From Alloactinosynnema sp. L-07 (GTDB lineage Bacteria; Actinomycetota; Actinomycetes; Mycobacteriales; Pseudonocardiaceae), in the NCBI RefSeq assembly GCF_900070365.1, contig NZ_LN850107.1, positions 124,001 to 188,000 of the forward strand: a stretch of DNA of 64,000 nucleotides, written 5' to 3'. Shown here in pieces: positions 25,411 to 34,745 of this stretch. The translations under genes and the position numbers were made by a program. The notes beneath the pieces were generated by a model. The model ran no database searches. It saw only the letters and a list, made by a program, of their open reading frames with translations, and was not told the DNA's origin. The number at the start of each line of letters is the position of its first letter. The stretch's first letter is position 1.

Positions 25411-25988
25411 CGGGCGTGGAACTGGCACTCGTCGGCGGGTCGCTGCGCCCGGGCTCGGTGAGCGAGCGGGTGCTGCGCGCCTGCGCCGACCTCGCCGCCG
25501 AGCACGGCGCCCGCTCGACGGTGCTCACCGCCGAGGATCTCGACCTCCCGCTCTACCGGCCGGGTTCCCCGCATCGGGCCGCGCGGGAGCTGTTGTCGGC
25601 GCTGCGGCGGGCCGACGGCGTGATCATCGCGACGCCGACCTACCACGGCGGCGTCTCCGGGTTGCTGAAGAACGCGCTGGACTATGTCGAGGACCTGGCC
25701 GGGGACACCCCGGCCTACCTCGACGGGCGCGTGGTCGGCACGGTCGCGGTCGGCTGGAGCGAGCACGGCGCGGCGACCGCGGTGGCCGAGCTGCGCACGG
25801 CGGTGCTGTGCCTGCGCGGCTGGGTGACGCCGATGGCCGTCACGGTCAATTCCGTTCCTTTGTCCACTTTGGATGGTTTAGCCGCCGACGCCGCGCTGCG
25901 CTCGGACGCCCGGCTGATGCGCAGGCTCGAAATCCTGGTCGGCCAAGTCGTCGACTTCGCGGGCACTCGCCTGGTCACCGCTGTCTAA
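25407..25988 (+). CDS. NAD(P)H-dependent FMN reductase
   Basis: A 193-residue flavodoxin-like reductase: phosphate-binding GGSLRPGSVSERVL (9-22), TPTYHGGVSGLLKNALDY (about 73-90) and the WSEHGAATA loop. It probably supplies reduced flavin or reduces a quinone intermediate. GTG 25407 overlaps the ligase; GTG 25416 is an in-frame alternative. Confidence 0.82.
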   Translation: MTGVELALVGGSLRPGSVSERVLRACADLAAEHGARSTVLTAEDLDLPLYRPGSPHRAARELLSALRRADGVIIATPTYHGGVSGLLKNALDYVEDLAGDTPAYLDGRVVGTVAVGWSEHGAATAVAELRTAVLCLRGWVTPMAVTVNSVPLSTLDGLAADAALRSDARLMRRLEILVGQVVDFAGTRLVTAV

Positions 25989-26007
25989 CGAAACTTAGGA
26001 GAGAGAC

Positions 26008-26898
26008 GTGAGCACCACCACCGACACCGGTCTGAGCCAGGAAGGCTCGGTCGAGGACCTGCACCGGGCCGTGCGCGACCACTACGACAAGCTGGTCGAC
26101 CTGTACGAGGACCTCTGGGGCGAGCACATCCACCACGGCTACTGGGACCTCGATGCCCAGGACGTGCCGCGCGACATCGCCCAGCAGCGCACCACCCAGG
26201 AACTGATCAAGTTCGGCGGCATCGCGCCGGGCTCGAAGGTCCTCGACAGCGGCTGCGGGATCGGCGCCTCGGCGATCATGCTCGCGGCGGACCTCGGCTG
26301 CACCGTCGACGGCATCACCCTGAGCCACGAGCAGGTCAAGCGCGCCACCGACAAGGCCGCGCAGGCCGGGGTCGGCGCCAAGACCCACTTCCAGGTGATG
26401 GACGCGCTGCACACCACCTATGAGGACAACACCTTCGACGTCATCTGGTCGATGGAGTCCTGCGAGCTGATGCCCGACAAGCGCGCCTACCTCGCCGAGA
26501 ACCTGCGCATCCTCAAGCCCGGCGGCCGTCTCGTCGTGGCCACCTGGACCAGCCGCGACGACCAGCTCAACCCGAAGGAGGTCAAGCTGCTGCGCAGGCT
26601 CTACCGCGACTTCGCCATCTCGCACGTGCTGCCGCTGGACCACTACGCCAAGCTGTGCGCCGACCTCGGCTACGTCGACGTCGCCCAGGCCGACTGGACC
26701 GACAACGTCAAGGCCACCTGGAAGCTCTCGGCAGACATCGTCAAGCCGCTGGTGCGCGACCCGTCGTACGTGTGGAAGCTGGTCAAGGCCAAGGGCGCCG
26801 ACATCTTCCGCTTCTTCAACTCGGTCCCGCTGATGAAGCAGGCCTACGACAAGGACGTCATGCACTACGGCGTCTACACCGCTGTCAAGCCCAGCTGA
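26008..26898 (+). CDS. SAM-dependent methyltransferase (tocopherol C-MT-like)
   Basis: A 296-residue class I methyltransferase with HYDKLVDLYEDLWGEHIHHGYWD before motif I VLDSGCGIGASAIMLA (about 75-90), then GITLSHEQV and LKPGGRLVVATWTS. This N-terminal HHGYW arrangement is typical of gamma-tocopherol/sterol C-methyltransferases and of RebM-like natural-product enzymes. AGGAGAGAG precedes the GTG start. Last gene of the cluster; the hairpin at 26906 follows by 7 bases. Confidence 0.85.
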   Translation: MSTTTDTGLSQEGSVEDLHRAVRDHYDKLVDLYEDLWGEHIHHGYWDLDAQDVPRDIAQQRTTQELIKFGGIAPGSKVLDSGCGIGASAIMLAADLGCTVDGITLSHEQVKRATDKAAQAGVGAKTHFQVMDALHTTYEDNTFDVIWSMESCELMPDKRAYLAENLRILKPGGRLVVATWTSRDDQLNPKEVKLLRRLYRDFAISHVLPLDHYAKLCADLGYVDVAQADWTDNVKATWKLSADIVKPLVRDPSYVWKLVKAKGADIFRFFNSVPLMKQAYDKDVMHYGVYTAVKPS

Positions 26899-26905
26899 CA
26901 CAGCG

Positions 26906-26937
26906 CGGCGCCGCGGGCGACAAGGCCCGCGGCGCCG
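26906..26937 (+). terminator. strong terminator closing the biosynthetic cluster
   Basis: A perfect 13-bp GC stem, CGGCGCCGCGGGC (26906-26918) and GCCCGCGGCGCCG (26925-26937), with a 6-nt loop. It marks the right end of the biosynthetic operon; the next gene is on the opposite strand. Confidence 0.9.
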
Positions 26938-27061
26938 ACGCTTCAGATCAGAACCACGGCCCCGCCTCGAACCAACCGAACCCGGTCACCCACGCCGTGC
27001 CCGGGGTAGCCGCGCCGGACCGGCCGCGGCGCGTCGGTAGGAAACCTGGGTGGCGCGGCGC

Positions 27062-29737
27062 TCACAGCGGGCACCGGAACACACACTGCACTTGGGATGC
27101 CACGTCGCTGATGTCGCTGATGTGCAGGATCGCGAGCCGGTCGCCGCCGCCGTCCCTGCGCTCGTGGAAGTTGATCGGTCCGGTCACGCCGGTTTGCGCC
27201 CGCAGCTCCCGCAGCTCCATCGCGATGACGGCCCGGTCGGGGATGGGCCGCTGCGGAAGCGCATCGGAGTTGCCGCGCCTGCTCCGGTATCGCGCGACCG
27301 CGGCCTGGTAGAGGCTGACCGCGTCGTACGCGACCCCGATGCGCTCGGCGGGCCAGGGGACCGACGGCTTGGTGCCGCCCGCGGCAAGCTGACCGGTGTA
27401 CCCCTTGCAGAACTCGTTCAGTGTGTGTTCTGGCGTGCTCGCCGGTGTGCTGCTGGTGCCGCAGGAACTGCCCGCCAGCACGGTGCGGCTGCCCATGGAC
27501 ACATAGGACAGTGGGATCGCGTTGAGTTCGTTCACCTGGCGCAGCGACGGCTGCGCGACGAACCGCGACACCGCGTCGTCGCCGACCACGGACGGCCGGT
27601 TCTCCCGGCACTTCTGGCCGACGGCGGTCAGCAGCGTGGCGATCCCGTCCTCCCGGCCCGCGTAGAACGCGACCTGGTCGGGCCCGCAGGTCACGTCGAT
27701 CGGGGCGTCGGTGTTCTCCCACTCGACGACCCGGACGGCGGTGGGCGCGAACGCTTGCTCGATCGCGGTGAGCAGGGTCGCGACGTAGGTGTCGCCAGGG
27801 TCCGGCTTGGGGCGGTACACCGTCAGCTTGGCCTGTTTGCTGTCGGTGAACTCGCGCATCAGCATCGCCTGCTGGTCGTTGCCGGGGGCCAGCGAGAAGT
27901 ACGTCGCCGACAGGCCCGGCAGATGCGGACCGGTCAAGGTCGTGGCGATGACGGGGATCCCTTCGCCGCCGAGCTTCCAGATCGCCTGCTCGGTCTCGGT
28001 CACCGTCCGGTCCATCCCGATCACGCCCAGGACGTTCGGGTCGTCGCGGAACAAGGGGATCAGGAAGTCCTCGGTCACGGTGTTCGCCTTGCGCATGCTG
28101 TCGCCGCCGTTGGCGATGATCACTCGCAGCAGTGTCCCTTCCCGGCTGGGATGGGTGTTCCACTGCTTCTGGCGGATCCAGATGCCCTCGAGTTCCTCGG
28201 AGATCGCCTCGGCGGTCTCCTGCCCGCTGTTCGCCGACAACGCGGCGAAGTAGACGACGCTGAAATAGGGCCGACCGGGATTCTGGTCGAACTGCTTCTC
28301 GGCCTCCCGGTTCATGGTGAAGATCGCGGTCTGCGCCCGGTTCAGGCGGTCGCTCTCGGTGCTGAACACCATGGCGGAGTCGTCGCTGTAGCCGACGCAT
28401 TCGTCGCCGGTCCACTTGACCGCGATCCCCGACGAGACATGCGGCAGGCAGTTGTGCGCCCACCGGTTCGCCAGCCAGGTGCCGCCGGTGGCCAGCGGCC
28501 CGCCGACCAGCACGAGCACCATGGCCAGCACGACCGACCGCCGGGCCAGCACCGGCGCCTGCCGCGGCCGGATCGCCGAGGTGTTCCCGGCGGCCTTCTC
28601 GTCCTCGGCGGTGGGCTCCGGGCCGCCTGGTTCGGGGAGCCGCACGACGAGGAACCGGGCCTTGCCGTCCATCCGCTGCCTGCGCGCGGGCAGCGCGCTG
28701 CGCCACCGGCTGTACTCCGACTCGATCGCGTGGACCGGCGGGGCCTGACGCCCGGACGCGGTCGAGACGTTTCGGTCGACGGTGCTCACGACCAGCAGGG
28801 GATCGATCTCGCCGGACTCGTTGCGCACGTCGTTGATCAGCTGGAGCAGCTCCCAGCCGCCGTTGGCGTCGGTCACCCCGTCGAGCAGAACCGTGACGTA
28901 GGCGGTGCGCCGCCAGCGCCTCGGCCGCAGGCCCCGCGGCCGGAACGCCAGCCGGAGGTCCTCCAGGAACGCGTGCACCAGCAGTCGTTTGAGCTGCTCG
29001 GGCTTCTCGCGTTCGTTGCTCGGCTTGGTGATCCGCTCGGCGAAGCCGACGAAGCTGGTGGAGTGCAGGGGCACCATGAACGGCTGGCGCATGAACCAGC
29101 GCGGCTCTCGCCCGCCGCCCCACTTGCCCGTCGACCAGAGCAGGAACCGCAGCGGACGGTGCCAGGCCACGAAGACCGCGGTCAGCAGCCGCAGCGCCTT
29201 GGACTCGGCGAGCACGGGCTCGGCGTCGGGGAACAGCGTGGGCTCGGCGACGCCGTACCAGGTGCGCAGCAGGGCCGTCACCGCGCGATCGTCGCGCTCG
29301 CCCGCTGGCCTGACCTCGCTGGCGCTGAGCCACGCGGCCAGCCGGTAGTGCCGGAACCGGCGGATCCTGGCGGCGCCGAACCGGTTCGCGGCCAGGGCGT
29401 GGTGGATCTCGTCGAGCAGGGGCATCAGCGGGACCCGGTCGGAGCCCTCGGTCTGCCAGCGGCTCTTGGCCCGCTCACCCGCCCCGGCCACGTCGATCAG
29501 CACGTGCGGGACCTTGTCCGGCCGCGCCTTGGCCAGCCGGTCGTCCAGCGCGGCCAGGAAGCCCCGGTAGGAGTCGGTCGGCGGCTGTTGCAGGCACAGG
29601 AGCGGGAGCGCGCGGTCGCCCCGCAGGTCGGTTTTGTCCGGGTTGGGCAACCAGCGTGGGCGGTTGATCAGCTTGCGGATGAGATCCACCACGGCACTGA
29701 GGCCGCGAAAAGCCGGTCCAGGTTCAGTTGACGACAC
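27062..29737 (-). CDS. membrane receptor: cytoplasmic N-domain, one TM helix, extracellular type-1 binding-protein domain
   Basis: An 891-residue protein. Residues 1-430 are soluble and basic-rich with LLCLQQPPTDSYRGFLAALD and a Trp/Arg-rich stretch (RWFMRQPFMVPLH). One transmembrane helix (VVLAMVLVLVGGPLATGG, about 432-449) follows, then an extracellular part with several Cys and a type-1 periplasmic-binding fold (FSVVYFAALSANSGQ, VLGVIGMDRTVTETEQAIWKLG, GIPVIATTLTGPHLPG), as in branched-chain amino acid receptors. It is built like a sensor that reads an extracellular ligand. GTG start at 29737. It faces away from the kinase module but shares the locus. Confidence 0.65.
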   Translation of the reverse strand: MSSTEPGPAFRGLSAVVDLIRKLINRPRWLPNPDKTDLRGDRALPLLCLQQPPTDSYRGFLAALDDRLAKARPDKVPHVLIDVAGAGERAKSRWQTEGSDRVPLMPLLDEIHHALAANRFGAARIRRFRHYRLAAWLSASEVRPAGERDDRAVTALLRTWYGVAEPTLFPDAEPVLAESKALRLLTAVFVAWHRPLRFLLWSTGKWGGGREPRWFMRQPFMVPLHSTSFVGFAERITKPSNEREKPEQLKRLLVHAFLEDLRLAFRPRGLRPRRWRRTAYVTVLLDGVTDANGGWELLQLINDVRNESGEIDPLLVVSTVDRNVSTASGRQAPPVHAIESEYSRWRSALPARRQRMDGKARFLVVRLPEPGGPEPTAEDEKAAGNTSAIRPRQAPVLARRSVVLAMVLVLVGGPLATGGTWLANRWAHNCLPHVSSGIAVKWTGDECVGYSDDSAMVFSTESDRLNRAQTAIFTMNREAEKQFDQNPGRPYFSVVYFAALSANSGQETAEAISEELEGIWIRQKQWNTHPSREGTLLRVIIANGGDSMRKANTVTEDFLIPLFRDDPNVLGVIGMDRTVTETEQAIWKLGGEGIPVIATTLTGPHLPGLSATYFSLAPGNDQQAMLMREFTDSKQAKLTVYRPKPDPGDTYVATLLTAIEQAFAPTAVRVVEWENTDAPIDVTCGPDQVAFYAGREDGIATLLTAVGQKCRENRPSVVGDDAVSRFVAQPSLRQVNELNAIPLSYVSMGSRTVLAGSSCGTSSTPASTPEHTLNEFCKGYTGQLAAGGTKPSVPWPAERIGVAYDAVSLYQAAVARYRSRRGNSDALPQRPIPDRAVIAMELRELRAQTGVTGPINFHERRDGGGDRLAILHISDISDVASQVQCVFRCPL

Positions 29738-29841
29738 TGTCAGCCCCTGTTGCAGACGGCAATCGATCGGTCACTCGAAGAGACCAACGTACCGCCGCCG
29801 GGGGCCCCGGCCAAGATCCATCCCCCGGCCGGGGCGAGTCG

Positions 29842-30687
29842 TCAGGTGCCTGGGACGAACCGACGCGGCCCGATCAGCGCGGCGACGCCGATGAGCAGGT
29901 AACCCAGGGACGGACCGAACGCGCCGATGTTCAACTCGCTCAGGTCGGCGGCCTTGACCAGGTCCATGACGGCGTAGATGTGCACGCCGGACAGGGCGAT
30001 CAGGACCAGGCCCGCCACTCGGCGGAACATGGTGACGGCGGTTTTGAGCACGAACACCACCAGGACGACCGCGGCTACGGCCACTCCCGCGAGGACGATC
30101 TCCTTGGTGCCGAAGTCGTGTTCGCCGAAGCTGCCGGTCAGGGGGCCGAAGCCGTAGCGGAGCAGGAGGTAGCCGAGGCCGAGCAGCATCAGGCCCGCCC
30201 ACACCACCTTCATCGCGACCGACTCGAGTACGGCGGCGAAGGCGAGCAGGATGCCGAGGATCATCAGGGGGTAGCTGAAGATCACGACGTACCAGTCACC
30301 GAAGCCGTTGGCGCTTTTGGAGAGCTGGTCCCACAGGTCGAACAGCGATCTTGGGTCGTTGCCCGCGCTGACCCAGGGGAGGACGGTCAGGCAGAGGATC
30401 TGGACCAGGGAGCCGACCAGGGTGAGGATCAGGCCCAGGCCGGGGATCCGCAGGCCACCGCTGGGCGGTGTGGTCGGTGGGGCGGGGCGGGGGGCCTGTC
30501 GCGGCTCGGGGCGGTGTGGGGCGGGGTCGCGGTACTGGGGCTGTTCGTATCCGGGCTGGTATCCGGGCTGGTGGGCGGGCTGTTGGTAGGCCTGTCCGTA
30601 GCCGGGGTGCTGGTAGCCGCCCTGCTGATTGCCTGGGCGATAGGGCTGCTGCGGCTGGCCCGGAGGTCGGTACGGCGGCTGCGACAT
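29842..30687 (-). CDS. Pro/Gln/Tyr-rich membrane protein
   Basis: A 281-residue protein whose first 75 residues are repetitive (PPYRPPGQPQQPYRPG, PGYQPGYEQPQYRDP), followed by about six hydrophobic segments from residue 80 on (GLILTLVGSLVQILCLTVLPW; YVVIFSYPLMILGILLAFAAV). The disordered tail plus helices resembles actinobacterial membrane adaptor proteins. Start ATG 30687; the ribosome site is weak. Function unknown; possible partner of the adjacent receptor or kinase. Confidence 0.65.
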   Translation of the reverse strand: MSQPPYRPPGQPQQPYRPGNQQGGYQHPGYGQAYQQPAHQPGYQPGYEQPQYRDPAPHRPEPRQAPRPAPPTTPPSGGLRIPGLGLILTLVGSLVQILCLTVLPWVSAGNDPRSLFDLWDQLSKSANGFGDWYVVIFSYPLMILGILLAFAAVLESVAMKVVWAGLMLLGLGYLLLRYGFGPLTGSFGEHDFGTKEIVLAGVAVAAVVLVVFVLKTAVTMFRRVAGLVLIALSGVHIYAVMDLVKAADLSELNIGAFGPSLGYLLIGVAALIGPRRFVPGT

Positions 30688-30763
30688 GTCGGAACCGTAC
30701 AGTCCTGTTGTGGATTTGCCGACTACCTGGGGCTGATCGGCTGGCCGGGTTGGCGGGGTGGGC

Positions 30764-30821
30764 GCCTGTTTGGGTGGTTCGCCTTGATTCGGGGACCCCG
30801 AAAATGGGCCTGTGCGGGTCA
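30764..30821 (+). repeat. 58-bp repeat element, copy 1
   Basis: Begins GCCTGTTTGGGTGGTTCGCC and ends TGGGCCTGTGCGGGTCA. It is about 90 percent identical to the reverse complement of 36681-36738 and to most of 36600-36640. It lies 137 bp before the start of the trypsin-kinase-VWA-Trypco1 module. Confidence 0.8.
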
Positions 30822-30957
30822 TCCATGAAGGAGCCAGTCGCGGTTGGCCAGGCTGCGAGCGGGGCGCGGTTGTGTTGGTGTCTAGGCATATTCGGCCGAT
30901 CGGGTGGCGTTTTCGGCGTGATCCATCTTGTCGGTGCGGTCCGCTATGGTGCCGGTG

Positions 30958-32500
30958 ATGACCACGAGTGGGGGGAGTGTCGGGCCATTCGCCTACGGCG
31001 GGGAACCGTGGCGGGTCCGGGTGCGGGGCGCCGGTCCGGAGGGGGCGGTGCTGGGTGCGGGTGTGCTGGTCGACAGCAGCCACGTGCTCACGTGCGCGCA
31101 CGTCGTCATGGGTGTGGGTGACGTGGTGGTCGATATGGTCGGGTTGCCGGGTAGGCCGAGTTCGCGAGCGGCGGATCACCCACGGGATGTGTGTCCCGCC
31201 GACCGACGACGAGCGTGGGGATGTCGCGCTGCTGCGCTTGGACGTCCCGCAGCCCCGTACGGCTGGGGCCATGCTGCGCCGGGTCGCGCTGACCTGGGAC
31301 CGGCCGGTGCACACCATGGGCTATCCGAGCGGGCAAGGGCTGGAGATCGGGGTCTGGACCAGGATGACGCTGGCCGGTAAGGCAGGCGTCGAGTGGTTGC
31401 AGATGAACCGTCGCTCCGCGCAAGACCAGCGGGTGCGGGCCGGGTTCAGCGGGTCGGGTGTCGCCGACGACGCGACCGGTGACGTGTTGGGCATCGTGGT
31501 GAGCGAGTACACCGACGACTCCGCAGGGCTGTCGTGGATGCTGCCGGTCGACGCGATCGTGGCGCATCTGCCGGTGGTGTCGGAGTGGGTGGTGGGCGAC
31601 AGCGGCATCGACCCGATCTTCGCCGCGCGCGGGCGGGGTGAGTTGATCGGGCAGGCGGCCGAGGTGGCCCAGTGGCTGCGCCGCCGCCACGACGGGGCGG
31701 CCGTGCTGATCGTGTTGGGGCCGGATCTCGACGCGGTCCGTCAGGCGGTCGCGGTGTCCAGTAGCCGGTCGGCGCCGGGGGAGCCGGTGGGCGGGATCGA
31801 CCTGGCGCTGGACGTCGAGGGTCGCACGGTGGACGAGGTGTCGCGCCGCATTGTCGACCGGGCGGGGCTGGCCGTGTCCGGGGCCGAGAGCGCGCGTGAT
31901 CGCCTGCGTGCGGGTGCGCCGCCGATGACGATCGTGGTGGACGGGCTCGACGCGGCCGACGAGCCCGAGGCGCTCCTCGATGAGGTCCTGAAACCGCTGG
32001 TGGACAGCGGAACCAGGCTGGTGCTCGGCTTCCGCGACGAGGACGCGGCGAGCCTCGCCGCGGCGAAGAGTCTGGCCGACGATACGGTCAGTACCCGATT
32101 GGAGGCCATCGCGCGGCGGGCGGAAGCGTTGGCAGGCGGACCCGACGGCGACGAGTGGCGGCTGAACCTGCGCCTGCTGCGCAAGGTGGCCGCGGTCGAT
32201 TCCGCGCTGGTGGCGGGCAGGCTGGCCGATGTCGAGCGGCGGCTGGTGCGGGCCGAGCGCCGGGCCAGGAAGGCGCGGTCGAGGTCCGGCGCGGTGGCCG
32301 ACGACCGCGGTCTGCTGGCGGCCTGGTTCGTGATGGCCGCCGAGGCGGGGCTCGATGAGGACCCAGGACTGGACCAGGTGTACCGCTGGGCCGACAGCCT
32401 GCTGTCCGCCGACCCGGTCGACCACGCCGCGGCGCACGCCGCGGTTCGCGCCTATCAGCAAGCGGTGCGCGAGGCACTCGCGAAAGGAGAGCGGCGATGA
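30958..32500 (+). pseudogene. trypsin-like serine protease with C-terminal region, frameshifted as sequenced
   Basis: The N-terminal part in one frame (from ATG 30958: MTTSGGSVGPFAYGGEPWRV, then VDSSHVLTCAHVV with the catalytic His) stops making sense near 31150-31175; the following part in the +1 frame has the catalytic Asp (DDERGDVALLRLD) and Ser (RVRAGFSGSGVADD). Together they form a complete trypsin domain (about 200 residues), followed by a 300-residue alpha-helical region with IVVDGLDAADEPEALLDE that looks P-loop-derived or helical repeat, and a charged coiled coil. Its end overlaps the kinase start by 4 nt. Either an assembly indel or a real disruption. Trypsin domains of this type feed effector systems in actinomycetes. 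Confidence 0.75.
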
Positions 32501-34725
32501 CGGCCTGTTCCCGGTTCGGCTGCGCGGGCACGATCGACGAGACCGGATACTGCGACGCCTGCGGGCACCCGCCGTCGAGCCCGCCGACCGACCTGGCCCA
32601 GTCGACCCGGTCCGAGTCGACCGCGAGCAGGCGTGCCCGCGACGGCGCGGTGCCGTCGCTGCCCGTCTTCGACTACCCGGACCCGTCCAGCCGGATCCTG
32701 CGCGAGTTCCAAGTCCCCGACCGGGCCCGCCGCTGCGCCAACCCCGACTGCGCCGACCGCAGGAAGCTCCCGCCGCAGCCGTCGGGGTTCTGCCTGGCCT
32801 GCGGCACCGCGTTCTCCTTCTTGCCCAGCCTGGACAACGAGGTCGTGGTCGGCGACCAGTACCGGGTCGAGGGCGTCCTCGCCCGCGGCGGCCTCGGCTG
32901 GATCTACCTGGCCCACGACACCCGGCTCGACGACAACCGGGTCGTCCTCAAAGGACTTATCGACGTCGGCGACGCCGACATCGCCACCGCCGAGCGCCAA
33001 GCGCTGACCACGATCGACCACCCGAACATCGTCCGTATCTTCAACTTCGTCAGCCATCCCGACCCGCGCTCTGGCACCCGCGCCTACATCGTGATGGAGT
33101 ACGTCGACGGGTTCCCGCTGAGCGAGGTCGCCTACAAGTCCCGCCACGGCGAGAAACCGCCGCTGGGCGAGCCGCTGCTCATCGAGCACGTGATCACCTG
33201 CGGGCTCCAGGTCCTGGCCGCCTTCGAGTACCTGCACGAGCGCGGCCTGCTCTACTGCGACCTCAAGCCCGACAACGTGATCATCCGGTCCGGCAAGTAC
33301 GGCGAGCGCGACAACCGGATCAAGCTGATCGACCTCGGCGCCGTGCGCCGCATGGACGACCGGATCAGCCCGATCATCGGCACCGTGGGCTACCAGGTCA
33401 GCAAGGCCGAGATCGATGAGCGCGGCCTAACCGTGGCCTCGGAGATCCACACCGTCGGCGAGACCCTGCACCAGCTCTACCTGGCCACCGCCGACCGGAC
33501 CGGCCACCACGGCGCCGACGCCGACCAGCGGCGCATCGCCGTCGGCGTCGAATCGTTCAAACGGGTCTGCGCCAGGGCGAAGCACGCCGACCCGGACCGC
33601 CGGTTCGCCTCGGCCGCGGACATGGCCGAGCAGCTGCGCGGCGTCCTGCGCGAGATCGCCGCGCTGCGCGACGGCAGGCCCCGGCCCGGCCAGTCGGAGC
33701 TGTTCCACCCGTCCGCGGCCCTGCTCGACGACGGCCTCGGCGCGGTGCCGCCGCTGCACCGCTGGATCGACCGGCCCGCCGACGTGCCGCTGACCGACCT
33801 GCCCTTGGACGACGGGATGCCGACCCCCGCCGCGGTCGCGGTGGGTCTGCCCGCGCCCCGGCCGTTCGCCGACGACCCCGCTGCCGCCTTCCTCACCACC
33901 GCCGCGGCCGACTTCCTCGCCGATGGCGGCGCCGACGCGGCGCACCGGCTGCTGGCCAAGCTCGCGCAGGCCGAGTTGCGGACCGTCGAGGCCGGGTTCG
34001 CCCGTTGCCGGGCCGCGCTGGCCGCAGGTGATTCCAAGGCCGCGGCCGACGGCCTGGCCCAAGCCCGAGAGCTGCTCGGCGCGACCGAGGACTGGCGTCT
34101 GCACTGGCACGACGGCCTGGTCAGCCTCATGGGCGAGGACTTCGCGGCCGCGGAGAAGTCCTTCGACACGGTCTATGCCGCGCTGCCCGGTGAGGACGCG
34201 CCCAAACTGGCGCTGGCCTACTGCGCAGAGTACGAAGGCCGCCTTGAGCAGGCGGAGGCGTTCTACCTCGCGGTCTGGCGGCGCGACCGGTCGGCTGCCA
34301 GCGCCGCGTTCGGCATCGCCCGCGGACACCTGGCGCGGGACGAGCGGGAGCGCGCGGTCGCCCTGCTCGACGAGACCCCGGCGATGTCCCGGCACTTCGA
34401 CGCCGCCCGGATCGCCACCGTGCGGGTGCTCAGCGGCTACCTCGACGGCGACCGGCCCTCGGCGGACGACCTGCGCGCCGCCGCGGACCGGCTGGGCGGG
34501 CTCTACCTCGACGGGGGCGCCAAGACCGGCCAGTCCCGCACCCGGCTCGACACGGTGGTGCTGGAGGCCAGGCTCGGCGCCACGGCGGGCGGTGCGGGTG
34601 AGGACGGCCTGCGTTCGCGGCTGGAGGAGTGCTACCGCGCGCTCGCCCGGCAGTCCGAGACCCGCGACCACCACTCCGACCTGGTCGACCTGGCCAACGA
34701 GCACCGTCCGTTCACCTTCACGTGA
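32497..34725 (+). CDS. pknG: PknG-like serine/threonine kinase with TPR domain
   Basis: A 742-residue homologue of mycobacterial PknG (750 aa). An N-terminal Cys pair region (CANPDC, then GFCLACGTAF near residues 79-109) forms the rubredoxin-like part, then a kinase domain (VLARGGLGWIYLAHD about 126-140; VVLKGLIDV; YCDLKPDNVI; LIDLGAVRR in place of DFG), and C-terminal TPR helices (about 470-735). PknG phosphorylates OdhI/GarA and links amino acid availability to 2-oxoglutarate metabolism. ATG overlaps the protease gene. An extra Cys4 zinc-like motif (CSRFGC, YCDAC) sits at residues 4-22. Confidence 0.92.
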   Translation: MTACSRFGCAGTIDETGYCDACGHPPSSPPTDLAQSTRSESTASRRARDGAVPSLPVFDYPDPSSRILREFQVPDRARRCANPDCADRRKLPPQPSGFCLACGTAFSFLPSLDNEVVVGDQYRVEGVLARGGLGWIYLAHDTRLDDNRVVLKGLIDVGDADIATAERQALTTIDHPNIVRIFNFVSHPDPRSGTRAYIVMEYVDGFPLSEVAYKSRHGEKPPLGEPLLIEHVITCGLQVLAAFEYLHERGLLYCDLKPDNVIIRSGKYGERDNRIKLIDLGAVRRMDDRISPIIGTVGYQVSKAEIDERGLTVASEIHTVGETLHQLYLATADRTGHHGADADQRRIAVGVESFKRVCARAKHADPDRRFASAADMAEQLRGVLREIAALRDGRPRPGQSELFHPSAALLDDGLGAVPPLHRWIDRPADVPLTDLPLDDGMPTPAAVAVGLPAPRPFADDPAAAFLTTAAADFLADGGADAAHRLLAKLAQAELRTVEAGFARCRAALAAGDSKAAADGLAQARELLGATEDWRLHWHDGLVSLMGEDFAAAEKSFDTVYAALPGEDAPKLALAYCAEYEGRLEQAEAFYLAVWRRDRSAASAAFGIARGHLARDERERAVALLDETPAMSRHFDAARIATVRVLSGYLDGDRPSADDLRAAADRLGGLYLDGGAKTGQSRTRLDTVVLEARLGATAGGAGEDGLRSRLEECYRALARQSETRDHHSDLVDLANEHRPFTFT

Positions 34726-34745
34726 GCCGCAGGGGAGACGACGAC

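Noticed and set aside
27050..29731. 893-codon plus-strand ORF opposite the receptor gene
   Set aside because: Shadow of the minus-strand gene, which has a signal-like TM helix and a recognisable binding-protein fold.
31140..31190. Programmed frameshift in the trypsin gene
   Set aside because: No slippery heptamer with downstream stimulator is evident, and three other genes show similar indels, so an assembly error or a lesion is the simpler explanation.
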